NCBI GenBank assembly: GCA_051294375.1
Contig: CM119270.1
Span: 7,932,812-7,996,811 of the forward strand
Direction of reading: 5' to 3'
Length of the DNA: 64,000 bases
DNA from: Paraspadella gotoi
Lineage: Eukaryota; Chaetognatha
Positions 39,284-55,239 of the stretch are shown here, one piece after another (positions within the stretch are counted from its first letter, which is position 1; each line of letters begins with the position of its first letter). The position numbers and the translations under genes are program-made. The notes below the pieces were generated by a model. It made no database searches and was not told the DNA's origin. It saw only the letters and a program-made list of their open reading frames with translations.

Positions 39284-40734
39284 CTGCACCGTTCAAAAGG
39301 AAATATTATAATATTATATTATATATATATATTATATATATTATAATATATTAGTTAAATCAATACTTTTTTGACAGCTGGTCTTTGGGTTATTTTCATT
39401 AATTACTAATTCTTAAAAATAAAGGAAAGTATGTATGCTATCTTAACAATTACGAGTAAAAGATTTAAAAAAGTATTTTACTTGAAATAAAATTGATTAA
39501 ATGAAATTAAATCAAAAACTTAAATTACATATTAAGTTTATAAACACTGTTAATAACAGGCTTACTTTGGTCGAAATTTTCCTTTTATCAAACAGGAGAT
39601 ATAGTGATGCACTTCAGCCAAATCAAAAATTCTTAAGAGCACGGTGAAGCTAAGAACAGATAACCACAGGTGAGTTTTGAAGCTCCAAATATTAATGAGA
39701 TACGCGTTGACCACGACACCAATGACGCCTTGCAAGAAAGCGCAAATGCTGATTGGAGTTCCCAGTACCTCGCGAGACTTTGTGGCGAAAGAGGCCAGAC
39801 TAAAGGAGGACAGAGCGAAGGAAATCGGTGTATCGTAGTCCTTGATTTCCCAAGAACATGAGAACAATGTCTTTTGAAACTGCTGAAATCGTTGAGAACA
39901 AGAACAACGCTTTGGCAATTGAATCATCGTTCCATTGTCAGAAAATGCATAAAGTTTAAATCCCCTTGGATCACAATTGGATTTAACCCAATTTAGACTT
40001 TTTTTAATAATACGAATGAGTTTGACATTATTCTTACAATAATCTGTAACAACGAAAATATTGTATTTTCAAGAGTTTCGATTTCTGTGTTTGTTCTTTC
40101 TTAGAAAATATAACCTGATCTCAAAATATTGCGTGGAATTAAAAAATATTTCAATTGTTATAATTAATAAATTTGCATATTATAGTCACAAAATTTAACG
40201 TTTGGTAAATTTAAAAAAAGAAATTAGCCTAAATCGGGTCAAAACTGACTTGCCGTCTGCCAAGCATTGCTCGTCCGCTCCGCTCGTCATTGCAAAGACC
40301 GTCGCCATGGCCTGCAGAATCAATTGGGGAAAAGATTCCAGCAGAATGTGCATCAGTTCCAGAGATTGCAGACTACCGAACTTGGAAGGCAACGAGGCCG
40401 CCGATACAAGGGACGAATGCCTTCGGTCCAGTTGATAGTCGATCGATAGCAACGCGTTGCCGAGACCCAAGAGTCCGCAGGTCACCGTCCCCACTTTTCG
40501 CCAGACGCCATTCCACAATCGGGGATACAGTCCCGTCTCTCGACTCACGCGGCGCCAGAGGTGAGCGCCGGAAACGGCGCCGTGGACGAGCAAGACGCCG
40601 GCCATTGCGGCGCCGAGAAATCGTTCGACGCGATAGGATTTTAGGGAGAATCGAATCGTCGTCTGGACATCGGTGACAAAATCGGCGACGTTGAGAATGA
40701 CGACGACGAAAGCAAAAATTATTTCGGTCTGCAT
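37939..40734 (-). CDS. XK-related multi-pass membrane protein (three exons)
   Basis: Exons 40734-40250, about 39882-39566 and 39283-37939. Exon 1 starts MQTEIIFAFVVVILNVADFV and includes VADFVTD and LELMHILLESFPQLILQ, the D-x-x-TD and ES-PQL-LQ signatures of the XK/XKR family (Kell-linked XK, phospholipid scramblases). Exons 2 and 3 join in phase 2 (PK/KATVSISQ). Exon 3 alone has about eight hydrophobic segments and ends VVILLVPIISSFMYA. The total, about 710 residues and roughly 14 membrane segments, exceeds a usual XKR protein (8-10). The exon 1 donor (GTCAGT, phase 2) does not match the exon 2 frame, so a small exon or a base error is missing between them. Scrambling activity is inference. 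Confidence 0.75.
39566..39882 (-). CDS. XK-like exon 2
   Basis: Acceptor gatttcag or cagcag. Encodes SWEIKDYDTPISFALSSFSL, then hydrophobic ICAFLQGVIGVVVNAYLINI and LWLSVLSFTVLLRIF. Donor GTAAGC. Confidence 0.72.
40250..40734 (-). CDS. XK-like exon 1
   Basis: ATG at 40732-40734. Three or four membrane segments, including GAAMAGVLLVHGAVSGAHLW and the family signature SLELMHILLESFPQLILQA. Donor GTCAGT. Confidence 0.8.
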
Positions 40735-41873
40735 TTTTTTTTTTTTTTTGGATTCCGCAGCGAGGAAGAGCGAGAAGTCAGGGAGTAACTATTTACGTGA
40801 AAAGAGGGAGAGAGAGAATTGCAAAAAAAGGTTTAATTATTATTTATAAAAACATTTGACGCTAATGACGATCAGGCGTTTGCAATAGGATGGAGCGAAG
40901 AAATGATTGAGAGATGTTAAAATATTCATTTGATGCCTTTATAACAGAAATTGCATTTTTTTTTGGTAGTAATATCCATATGAATTTATATATATATTTT
41001 TTTTGAAGAACATTTTCAGATGTACCACAAAAGATTAAGAAACTTTTGTAAGATATAGATTATATAGATTATATAGATTATATAGATTATATAGATTATA
41101 GTACAGAAAGGTTAAGAATTTTTTAAATTATTTTTGACACTGAAAACATTCGATAACATGATTTATATTCTCTGTATTTGATAATTATACCTAACACGTA
41201 GAATTATCCTTGTAACATATCTGAAGTAATTTTTTTCGTTTTCGAGAGCTGCATTCTTGTCCGAAATGCGACTTAAACTCGCCCCTGGATTCACCTTTTT
41301 ATTTATTTACTTATTGACTTTTTTGTATGTCTGTCTTTGTATCTGTAGATAATTTTGAAGGCCGGGAAAAGGTCTGAATCGTCAAGAAAATAATCCCAAG
41401 TCAAACCAATGATAAACGTGCCTGATCATCATTTTTTAAATTTTTCTTGTTTTTTTTTTCCTTTTTATGATTTTCGCAGTTTTTTCTAATTTTCAATTAT
41501 TTATTTAATATTAAGTTTAACTTCCAGCAATATACTTTTGATTTACTTATCAATAATTTCATCATGTCACTAATACATCTTTGATGTAATCAATTAGGCA
41601 AAACTTAATCAAAAAGTTTCCTTACTAATTAAAGGAGTGATATTAAAATCATCTCCGTCAGTTTTTTTTTTTTTTTTCGTTAATAAATCTCGCGATATAG
41701 GATTCGATAATGATAAAATATAAGTATAAATATCAGCCAAAACTTATTTACATTTGATGCGTTCGACATTACTAATGAAATTTAAAATCTAAATTAAATT
41801 TGAACTAGATTTTGACAAAAAAATCATTTTCTCATTCTAGCGGTTTAATCTCCTCTGCTCCGGTCTTCTCCGA

Positions 41874-41948
<75 letters not shown>

Positions 41949-42080
41949 TATGAAGAAAAAAACACATTTTACTTCTACATTCTACGCTCTCAGTTCCGGT
42001 CTGCTCCTATCTACTTCTGATCTGCTCTGATTTCTCTCTCTCTCTCTCTCTCTCCCTCTCTCTCTTTCTCTCTCCTCCTC

Positions 42081-42150
<70 letters not shown>

Positions 42151-42724
42151 ACTCTCTGTTTTTATAAATAAAAGATATATCTACGCAGTATTAATTAAAT
42201 ATAAACTGCGTCATCTCGAATACCTTGAGTGATTCCGACGCATTTGAAAACCGAACCTCGCCCCGTTTTGCGTCATCGATTTCGGAATCTCGCTTCGAGC
42301 GAATTAGACTTTATATTATAACCTTTAATTTGGAAAAAAAAAACTGTTGTTGTTGTTGTTGGCTCCTGCCACTTTGGTTTGCCATTGATATATTCTAGAT
42401 TAAAAGGAGTGAACAAAAACGTAATAAGAGCTTTTAAAATTTTAACGCAACTTGGTCAAAAAACAAACAAAAACAACAAAATTTAAAAAAAGCGTTTAAA
42501 CAATCAATTTAATTTTATTTAATCGAATTAGATTTACGTTAAATACAAGATAAGAAAATATTTTTAATTCTATTTTTTATTTGTTAAACCAAATTTTCCG
42601 AAAATAAATATCTTTCCAGCTAAAATAACACTAACAACAATAACTCGGGACGACGACGAATTTTCGTCTTTTTCCTTTTTGAATTCCTGGATAAATTTAC
42701 GACTATGAAATTATATAAACAAAA

Positions 42725-42765
<41 letters not shown>

Positions 42766-43775
42766 CTATCATCCTCACCGTTATCACAAATATCATCATT
42801 ATCTTCATCGTCATTATCATCATCTTCGTCACCATCGTCGTTTCCGGTGACGAAATAACTGATTCAGAGTTCACGTCACAAACTCGTGATTTTCAAGTTT
42901 ACGATCGACAAGAATTCTATCGTGAAAGAATTTGGCGATGTTTCGATCTCCCCATTCGATCTCCCCCTTCACCGTTTTCACTCCCTTCACTTGTTCACCT
43001 CTTTCACCCCTTAACCTGTTCACCTCTTTCACCCCTTCACTTGTTCACCGCTTTCACCCCCTTCACTCCCTTAATGATCGGGTGTAATCGATCCCTCATT
43101 CTCTTCTTCCCTTCAACCCTCTCTACCCCCAGTAGTCACTCCCAAAGTGTTAACTTCGCCCCTTCTTCTCTATTTCTTTATATTTTTAAACTTTTTTTTT
43201 CCTTCTTTTTTATTTTCCATCTCTTTTTTAGTTGCGAGTCGAGATCACGTTAAAATACGGATTAGAGAGTTGATGTGGCATAATTCTATGTGTCATAATA
43301 CTATTCAGATAAACGTTTGTGTACTCTATTTAACTTAAAAATACGAGCACACTAGAAAGTCATAGCAACGCCTGAACTCGCAGTTTCTTATTTTATATTT
43401 TCCCTCTCACCGCACTCCCGCCTTTCCCGTTTGAAAAACGACGTATTTTTCAAATTATAACTAATTAAGATTTTTTTTAAAAATCCGTTAAAAAAAAAAA
43501 TGAGTGCGAAGGAGAGAAGGGGTGAAAAGGAGGGAGTGAGATGAACAAGTAAACGAGGAATGATGATTGTAAAGCGTGAAAATCGAAGAGAAAAGGCCAA
43601 CCTGCGTATGTAGTTTATTTCTCTCTTTACTATTTATTTCTGTCGGTCAATGTCGTCAATGTGCAAAATCGTTGAAGGCGCAATTAAAGTCGACGTTGTT
43701 AGCGTAGTTGTCGTCGTCGTTGTCGTCTTCATTCGTTAGCTATGTTTAAACTTCCGTACAACTTTCACCTGTTTT
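40735..43775. other. Intergenic/promoter DNA rich in microsatellites
   Basis: tagattata repeats 41057-41100, (CT)n 41878-41942 and 42030-42148, (ATC)n 42727-42768. Near 42205-42300 there is a CpG-bearing patch (gcgtcatctcgaatacc, ccccgttttgcgtcatcg). No exon recognised. Confidence 0.6.
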
Positions 43776-43777
<2 letters not shown>

Positions 43778-43852
<75 letters not shown>

Positions 43853-43872
43853 GAGAGAAAGAGAGAGAGAGA
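43778..43872. repeat. (GA)n microsatellite upstream of the Kazal gene
   Basis: GA run with a few AAAGAG variants, ending 28 bases before a TATA box. Confidence 0.95.
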
Positions 43873-43899
43873 AGCGGGTCACGAGATCTCCGTACTTGC

Positions 43900-43907
43900 T
43901 ATAAATA
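43900..43907 (+). promoter_or_regulatory. TATA box of the Kazal-domain gene
   Basis: TATAAATA in ttgctataaatacgggg, 328 bases before the start codon and just after the GA tract. The duplicate copy has it destroyed (ctatcgcaatacgg). GAGA-factor binding to the GA tract is inference. Confidence 0.55.
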
Positions 43908-44234
43908 CGGGGAATTTGTAATTTCGGAATTTTTCAAAGATAAACCGACACTAAAATTCGTTTCCTTTGCCGAAGAATTTTTTACTCACAATTTTTCTCC
44001 GTTTGTTTGGAGAATCTTATCTTCTCATTTCTATTACTTTTGTCACAACTCACAAGCAAGTCTTGTCTTGGTTTCCTTGAATATCTTAATTCCTGGCATC
44101 TCATCTCAAAAAAGAATAAAGTTCTCCGAAAACGATTTTCGTCAAAAATTCATCTCCGATGATCTGAAGACAATTATTTGATCTGTCGAAATTATAATAA
44201 ACGAATTTCTAACTTATTTTCTCCAAACCTGACA

Positions 44235-48472
<4,238 letters not shown>

Positions 48473-48887
48473 ACTTTGAACTTTTAACTTTTTTCCACCC
48501 CAGCCTTCAAGTTGAAACAACGACGTATTTTCAAAATTATAACTAACTTTAAGCATTTTTAAACACTCTTAAAAAAACAAAATGAGCTGCGAAGGAGAAC
48601 CAGGGTGAAAAAGGAGGCGGTGACGCACTGCAAACAACACCCACACCCGACGGCAAGATCGATTGTAAAGCGTGAAAATCGAAGAGAAACAGCAACCCTG
48701 TAATGTAGTTTATTCTCTCTTTACTATCTATTTCTTCGGTCAAACTGCTCGTCAATAGTGCAAAATCGTTGAAGGCGAAATTCAAAGTCGACGCTATCGT
48801 CGCCCGTAGTGCTCGTCACCCGTTGTCGTCCTTCATCCGTTAGCTATGTTTAACACTCCCCGTACAACTTTCAACACTGTCTTCCTC

Positions 48888-48926
<39 letters not shown>

Positions 48927-49507
48927 GAAGAGAGAGAGAGAGAGAGAGAGAGACACGGAGCAGAGAGAGCAACCCAGCACGAGAAAGAGCCCCGAAATGA
49001 GAGCCCAGCCAAGAAGCCGGGTCCCACGACAATCTCCGTACCTTCCCTGCTATCGCAATACGGCCCCCAGCCAACCTCTTCCGTACCACCCTCTTCGCCC
49101 CCCTTTATCAAGCCCATACCAAACACGTACACCCACCCCCCACAACCACTTCGTATCTCCCCACCATCTAGACGCACCAACGACAATTTATCCCACTCCT
49201 CCACTCCACACAACATTTTTCCTCCCCCACTTGTCCTCCATTCCCGGCCACCGAATCTTATCTTCCTCATCTATCCCTCCCATCCTCTTTTGTCCCCACA
49301 TACTCACACCGCAAGTCGTTGTCTTGCGGTTCCTTGAGATCACCTTTATTCCTGCATCCTCATTCTCAAAAAAGACATACAACGTTCTCCGAAGAACGAT
49401 TTCGTCCACAAATTCATCTTCCGACCTCGATCCTGTAAGAAAACATTTCTGCATTCTGTCGGAAATTAAATAAACCGAATTTCCTAACTTATTTTCTCCA
49501 AACTGCA

Positions 49508-49658
49508 AATGAAAAGCCTGGTTCCTTCTCGCCGATTTCTTCTACTCTGCTCCTACGTGGTCATCTGGCGTCATTCCTCAACGTCTCTGGCGTCTCGTGG
49601 GCGTCGATTGAGCCTTCTCCGGCGAACTCTCTGACTACATAGAAAAAATATACAACGT
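49508..49658 (+). pseudogene. Kazal gene exon 1, second copy, broken
   Basis: atgaaaagcctggttccttc begins as in 44235, but inserted bases shift the frame before the end of the signal peptide and create stops. Confidence 0.75.
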
Positions 49659-52600
49659 ACGGTGCCAAAAGTTGGGAATGATTACGCACAATTAAAAAAA
49701 CCTTGTGTTTTTCATAATTTATGCTCTTTCATCCCGCGTATTCCTTTATCTAAAGTCTTTTCCTTATGATCAAACGAAAAAAGAAATTGAAAGAAGACGA
49801 CGAAAGACGCCCTTCCCTCGGTGCAACAACCCACAATTCCAAGAAAGACCAACCTGACAAGACATGACAAGCCCACCGTGCGGCAGAATTGCACTGGATT
49901 TTGTCTTTCTTCATTGGACGGATATTGGCGCTCAGTTCTCTTCTAAAAACCGCACACCACTCCTTTGTATTATTTCTTATTAAACTTAATAAACCTATAA
50001 ATAAATAATAATAAATAAATACATATAAATAATAAATAATAAATAATAATAAATAAATATAAATAAATAAAGATAAATAATAAATAATAAAATAAATACA
50101 TTTTAATTAATTATTTTATTATTATTTACTTTATTTAACATTATTTTATTTATTTATTTATTTATTTTTCTCAGTTTATTTATTTTAATATAATTTATTT
50201 ATATTTATTATTTATTTTATTTAATCTTATATTTAATTTATTTAGTTAATTATAAACTGATTATTTAGGTTTTATAAATTAATAAAATATCAATGTATTT
50301 ACGAACGTTCACTTCAATTTGCGTCCGCCGTCCGCCACCCCAACCGAGGTGTCTTCCATCAGTCGGAGTCGATGCGATTTAAACCTATTCCGTTGCCAAC
50401 AAGGCTAAAAAAGCAACAGGAAGGAACTTTCCAAGTAAGGGAGGAAAAGGGGGATACCAACACCAAACCTCCACAGCTATGTAACGTTATTGCTCACACA
50501 CATCACTCCTACTAGACGTCCTCAGGTCGGACTTAATATTATATGCTCGTTCAACGACTTACACTCAGAGACCCTCAAGTCAAGTTACTACCACCCTTTC
50601 TGGGCATCCGTGTTTGTTGGACCGTCAGGGCAGCAGACCCAGTGGACATTACTGATCATAGCAATCCAGCTCATCACGCGTCATCAACATAGTCACTCAA
50701 AAGCAAGTCAATAGCGACCGGTGAACATTTCTTTTTCTAAATCTCTTGACCCTTCTTCAGAAAAAAACGAAAGAACAGAAAGAGAAAAGAAACGCAAAGA
50801 AACGAAAGAAAGAAAGAAAGACAAAGAAAGAAAGAAAAGAAAGAAGAACAGAAAGAAACACGGACGCGAACGCCCCCTTTCCCCCCAGAATTTTCGAAGC
50901 CCACAGTCTGGCCGCAAAATTCTACGCTCTTGCTCGCGCTCCTCAATCTAAGGCGCGTAACATCAAAACCTTCAGTCTGCCTTTTGAACATTCCAACTAT
51001 CTCTGAACTTCCATAAATTGAAATCGAATATCACAAGTCTTACAACATTAACTCACAACTGCAGCACATGTATCCTACTGAGGCCCTCTTCTACTTCACC
51101 TAAATATGCGCTTAACCAATTTCTTTTTAACCTTGCGAATTTTACTTTAACACATCTTTCTTAAACGAACGACCATCTTCGGCGACCGTGTCATGGATGA
51201 CGCTTGGAAATACTTCCTCATCGACCGCTAGAAGATTCACTCTAAAATATCTCCTTTACCCAAACTTCAAACTCCCTCCACAGATTTGATCTTATTTTCA
51301 TGATGAATCACTTCAGGTTTGAGATTGACAAAGATCTTTCTTTCTTTCTCTCCTTTTCTTTCATTTTTTTTTTTTTCTTCTTTCGTCTTACTTTTGTACT
51401 CTTTCTTTAAATTTTCTCTCAATTCTTTCTAGACAGAATGTCGCGACAAACAAACGAATCTCCGATTTTTTTCTCTTTCAACGCAAACACCTGTCTTGCT
51501 CCACTAATCGCGCCCCATATTTCCCGTTCCCCACTTTCTCTCACTTTTGCTCTCGAACATCAACTTCGTTTGTCCCAGTAACCTCATACAAGGTCTTCTT
51601 CTCTTCCTTAGATTTTCTACTCCCTTCTCTGTTTATATTCCTCTCGCTCGTCTTAGCAGAGGACATTAAACTCCGACGCACCGTCCTGCTCATTTCTTGC
51701 CCTTTCCGACATGACACCGACCATATTATCCATTGTCCCTCGCAGATTTTTCTACTAAAATATCCTGACCCGCCGCAGGGCGTACCTACCGCCTTCACAC
51801 CACCGTGCACACAACGTCACCCATCCCTGAACTAACTTTCTTTACGTCAGTATGGGTTATGCTCCAACTGGTCCACCTATGCTCACTCACCGATACTCCG
51901 TGACTGCGCCTGACCACCTCACCGTTTACCGCTTGCGCACTCTCCCATCGACCCTCTGCGAATCAGCGACACTCGCTGCCAACTCGCCGTGAGCGAATTC
52001 ACGCCAGTGTCAGAACATGCTTCTCAAATCATCCGATCGGCCCAACTCTGAGGGCAATCATTCACATCCCGATCCACCCGCATTTCTATTTACCTTGCTG
52101 TTTTTCTCCCCACTCTTTTTCCTGGTTCTGCAAGCGACCGACTGACAACAACGATGACAGACGACTATGAAAGAACGACGGCCGACGCCCCGCCGTTCGG
52201 AAACCCGAAACTCTCCGCACCCGAACGACGATTTGACTTGATCTTCGAAAGGCATTCGTCGTCCAACATCCGGGACTGGCATCTTGACTCCAACAGATGT
52301 TCCTTCAGGCCTAGCAGACAAAACACCGTGCCCATGACAGGCTCGCTCGCCATCAAATGTCGTTTAAAAAGGACATCCGGGAACCAGATAGCCAGGAAGA
52401 AGAGAAGCAGAAGGGAGAGCAGCGATAAGAGAGGGAGAGGGCTAAGAGATTGGGAAGGGATGGAAGAGGGGGGCAGCTGGACTGATCGGCTGGGCCTGCC
52501 CACTACCCGTTACCAGTCTCTCTATTAGACGTGTTCAATAACCACCAGAAAACGGGGCGTCTATATTACATATTTTGATGTAGGCGACACACATTATCTT

Positions 52601-53059
52601 CATTTAACTCTTCGAAAATTAAATGATAAACGGTTCAATAATTCAGGAATGCCAGTTAATTTTTTCAAAAAATACTCTTTTAAAATAAAACAAAATTGTG
52701 CCGCGACTACCATTTAAATTGGCATAATTATTACGAAAAATTTAAAACGCATAAACAAACAAATTATCACAGCTGTGTACGCTATAAATGTTTTTAAACT
52801 TTTAAAGAAAAATCTAATAGTGTTAAACCTTAAATATTTAAATTCATGATTGGAATTTATAAATAATTATTTTGCTATTTGCCCTCAACTAATATATACA
52901 CTACACTAAGGCTATCACCCGAGTTGTTCTCCAGGCGAAATAAATAAAAACACTCTTTGAGTGTCCGTCTCCGAAATCTTTAGTAAAAGCGAAAAGTATT
53001 GTGCGCTCTGAAAGAGAACAGAGTTGATAAGAGCGGTTTTTGTTCAAACTTAAATTATC

Positions 53060-53690
53060 GACTTCTGCTTCATTCCGATACCCGACGGAGCCATACTCAT
53101 ATTTTCGGGTCGAAGGCGGTGTAGTTCCTGCTTCGTTTCTTCTCCAGCCGGCAAGAGCGGTCGCGAGAGCCGTGCGGCAGGCTTCCTGTTCGCCAAAGAG
53201 CGGAGGCGGAGGCAGCGGCCATGGTTGTCGTCCCAGCGTCGGCGAAAACCTCTCGGCTCTATCGCCGTGCGATATTTCGAAAGCTGGTGCTGCGAGAGAG
53301 CCAACCAGATTAATAGGAGAGTTTTTTCACGCGGGAGTTCTACCGCGGGGCCCGAATATGGCAGCACGGATTGGAGAACTTCGCCTGTTTGACGCGTCTT
53401 GTCGAGCCGTTGTCGAGTCTCCGCGAGAGTCACAGATCATCGACTGAACGTCTTATACTCCAGAAAGGTGGAAGGTCGTCCCGACTGCGCGGATCACCCA
53501 AAATGTAGACTGGCGTTGGCTGACTCGGGAAGTGTCGCAACGGTTGAATTCGACTAAAGTTTATATCTCCATGACGGCCCGGAAACGGAAAACGCCGACG
53601 GTGACGCCGACGTGCGTAATTTAAAAGTTCATCAGGCTCCAGGTCTAACACATCGTCTGAACCACTGTTTGTTCTCATTAAAATGAACCT
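53060..53690. other. GC-rich segment with open frames, matching the N gap of the first copy
   Basis: The interval corresponds to the 270-N gap at 47489-47758. It is GC-richer than the surroundings. Minus-strand frames 53678-53430 (for example DDVLDLEPDELLNYARRR) and 53433-53050 are adjacent and open. I do not recognise the protein; it could be a fragment of a mobile element or of another mRNA inserted in the intron. Confidence 0.4.
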
Positions 53691-54428
53691 AATAAAATAA
53701 TCAACACCCCCACATCACGATACCCCCTCCCACACATCCACTACACACACTACATACCTCAACCCCACCACCTCAACTCCAACCTTAATTAATTTGAAAA
53801 ATAACAATGGATGTAACAATGAACAGAGACTAGTAAATTAATAAATTCTGTATTTGAAGTTGTGTGAAGAAAATGAAAATGTAAGATTTCATATTAAGGA
53901 AAATGTCTAAATAAAAAGCTGACTCCTCATAAACACATAATGTTTCTCTTGTTTACCAAGGAATAACAAAAGAACAAATAGTAAATAATATTAGTATAAA
54001 CAATAAAGGTATTTCGTTTCAAAAGTCAAGTATGTCTTGAGTGGCGACATCGCCCGTACGGCTTCACTTTGTTAATGGTTAAAGTTCCAGGATCGAATCT
54101 ACAGTTCTCTTAAAAATTGAAAAAAATATTTTTATCCCATTTAAATCTTTTTCATCGAAAGCAGTACAATGTTTTAAATCATTTTTCAGAATAAAGATAA
54201 ACTAATTTTGTTTTGTTTAATGTTAGACTATAAAACTTTCTTTGATTGATGAGTAATTCATCGTACAATAATTTTCTGCAATATGCAAATGAGATTAAAG
54301 TCAAAAACTGGAGAAAGAGAAACATTGAACAGAAAACAGTTTAAATTCAACTTAATAAACTTTTAAAAATAGATATCTCTTACTTTGAGGACAAAAAAAA
54401 TCATGAACATGTCCTAAACTTGATGCAG

Positions 54429-54547
54429 GCAAACGCTACCCCACGTTTGTATCCGCGATTGCGTAGGAAATCGCTTCGTCCCGTTTGCGTCACGGGAGAT
54501 CCTATCAACGACGAACTACACTTACGGGAATCGCTGCTTCTTTGAGG
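54429..54547 (+). pseudogene. Kazal gene exon 4, second copy, broken
   Basis: Same as 47859-47976 but with one base lost (gattgcgtagg against gattgcgatagg) and one gained (gacgaactac), so the frame is broken between the cysteines. Confidence 0.8.
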
Positions 54548-54615
54548 TAAGTCAAGTACAATTTTTAATCTTGTAAATTTCGACTGAGTTATAAATTTGA
54601 GAAGAATGCGCAAAG

Positions 54616-54646
<31 letters not shown>

Positions 54647-54910
54647 ACACATACACACATACACAATACAAAAAAAAAGCACTTGTCTAGAAAAATAAAA
54701 ATAAATAAAAATAAAAATAAAATCGGAAGAAAGTCGAATCAGAGGCTAAATCGATGCGACACTAAAGACCATTCGCTGCCCCACAGTAGAGCTCTCTCTC
54801 CCTCTCTCCCTCTCTCCCTCTCTCCCTCTCTCCCTCTCTCTCTCTCTCTATCAACGAAGATTTCCTCTACTCGATATATCCCGACTCTCTCCTCTCCCTC
54901 TCCTCTCTAG

Positions 54911-55041
54911 GTGGCCAGATGCGTGGCGCGCGTCAACCGCGGCGTACGTTGCGCGTGCGCCATCCTGGGGTTTTGTGATCGCCGCAATCCTCACCGCTTT
55001 CCTTCCTCGTTTCACCGACTCTGGTTCATCAAAACCGTTTG
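54911..55041 (+). pseudogene. Kazal gene exon 5, second copy, one-base deletion
   Basis: Counterpart of 48341-48472. One base is missing (ggcgtacgttgcg against ggcgtgacgttgcg), and one T is added after ggggt. Confidence 0.8.
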
Positions 55042-55231
55042 AACTTTGAACTTTTGAACTTTTTTTTAAAATTTTGTCTTCTTCATTTCAGATCAATTTC
55101 GAGTTTCAATTTTGGTTCATCGCTGGTTTTTTTGTTGTTTTTTTTTTTTCAATATTTTTTGTAAAATGTTTTCATGTAATTTATTCAATTTCCGTTATTT
55201 TCTGCATTGTCTTATGTTGATATTTGTTTCC

Positions 55232-55237
55232 AATAAA
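55232..55237 (+). terminator. Likely polyadenylation signal of the Kazal gene
   Basis: AATAAA about 190 bases after the second-copy stop; the first copy has lost its own 3' flank at the duplication junction. Confidence 0.5.
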
Positions 55238-55239
55238 TC

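Larger units (their letters stand above)
48487..55060 (+). other. Second, error-rich copy of the Kazal locus
   Basis: Homologous to 43430-48480 in the same order: upstream DNA, (GA)n 48892-48955, signal-peptide exon near 49508, exon 2 near 49770, intron repeats, exons 4 and 5. The part 48490-52540 is full of inserted C and other single bases; 52540-55060 is cleaner. No exon set here is intact. Confidence 0.85.
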
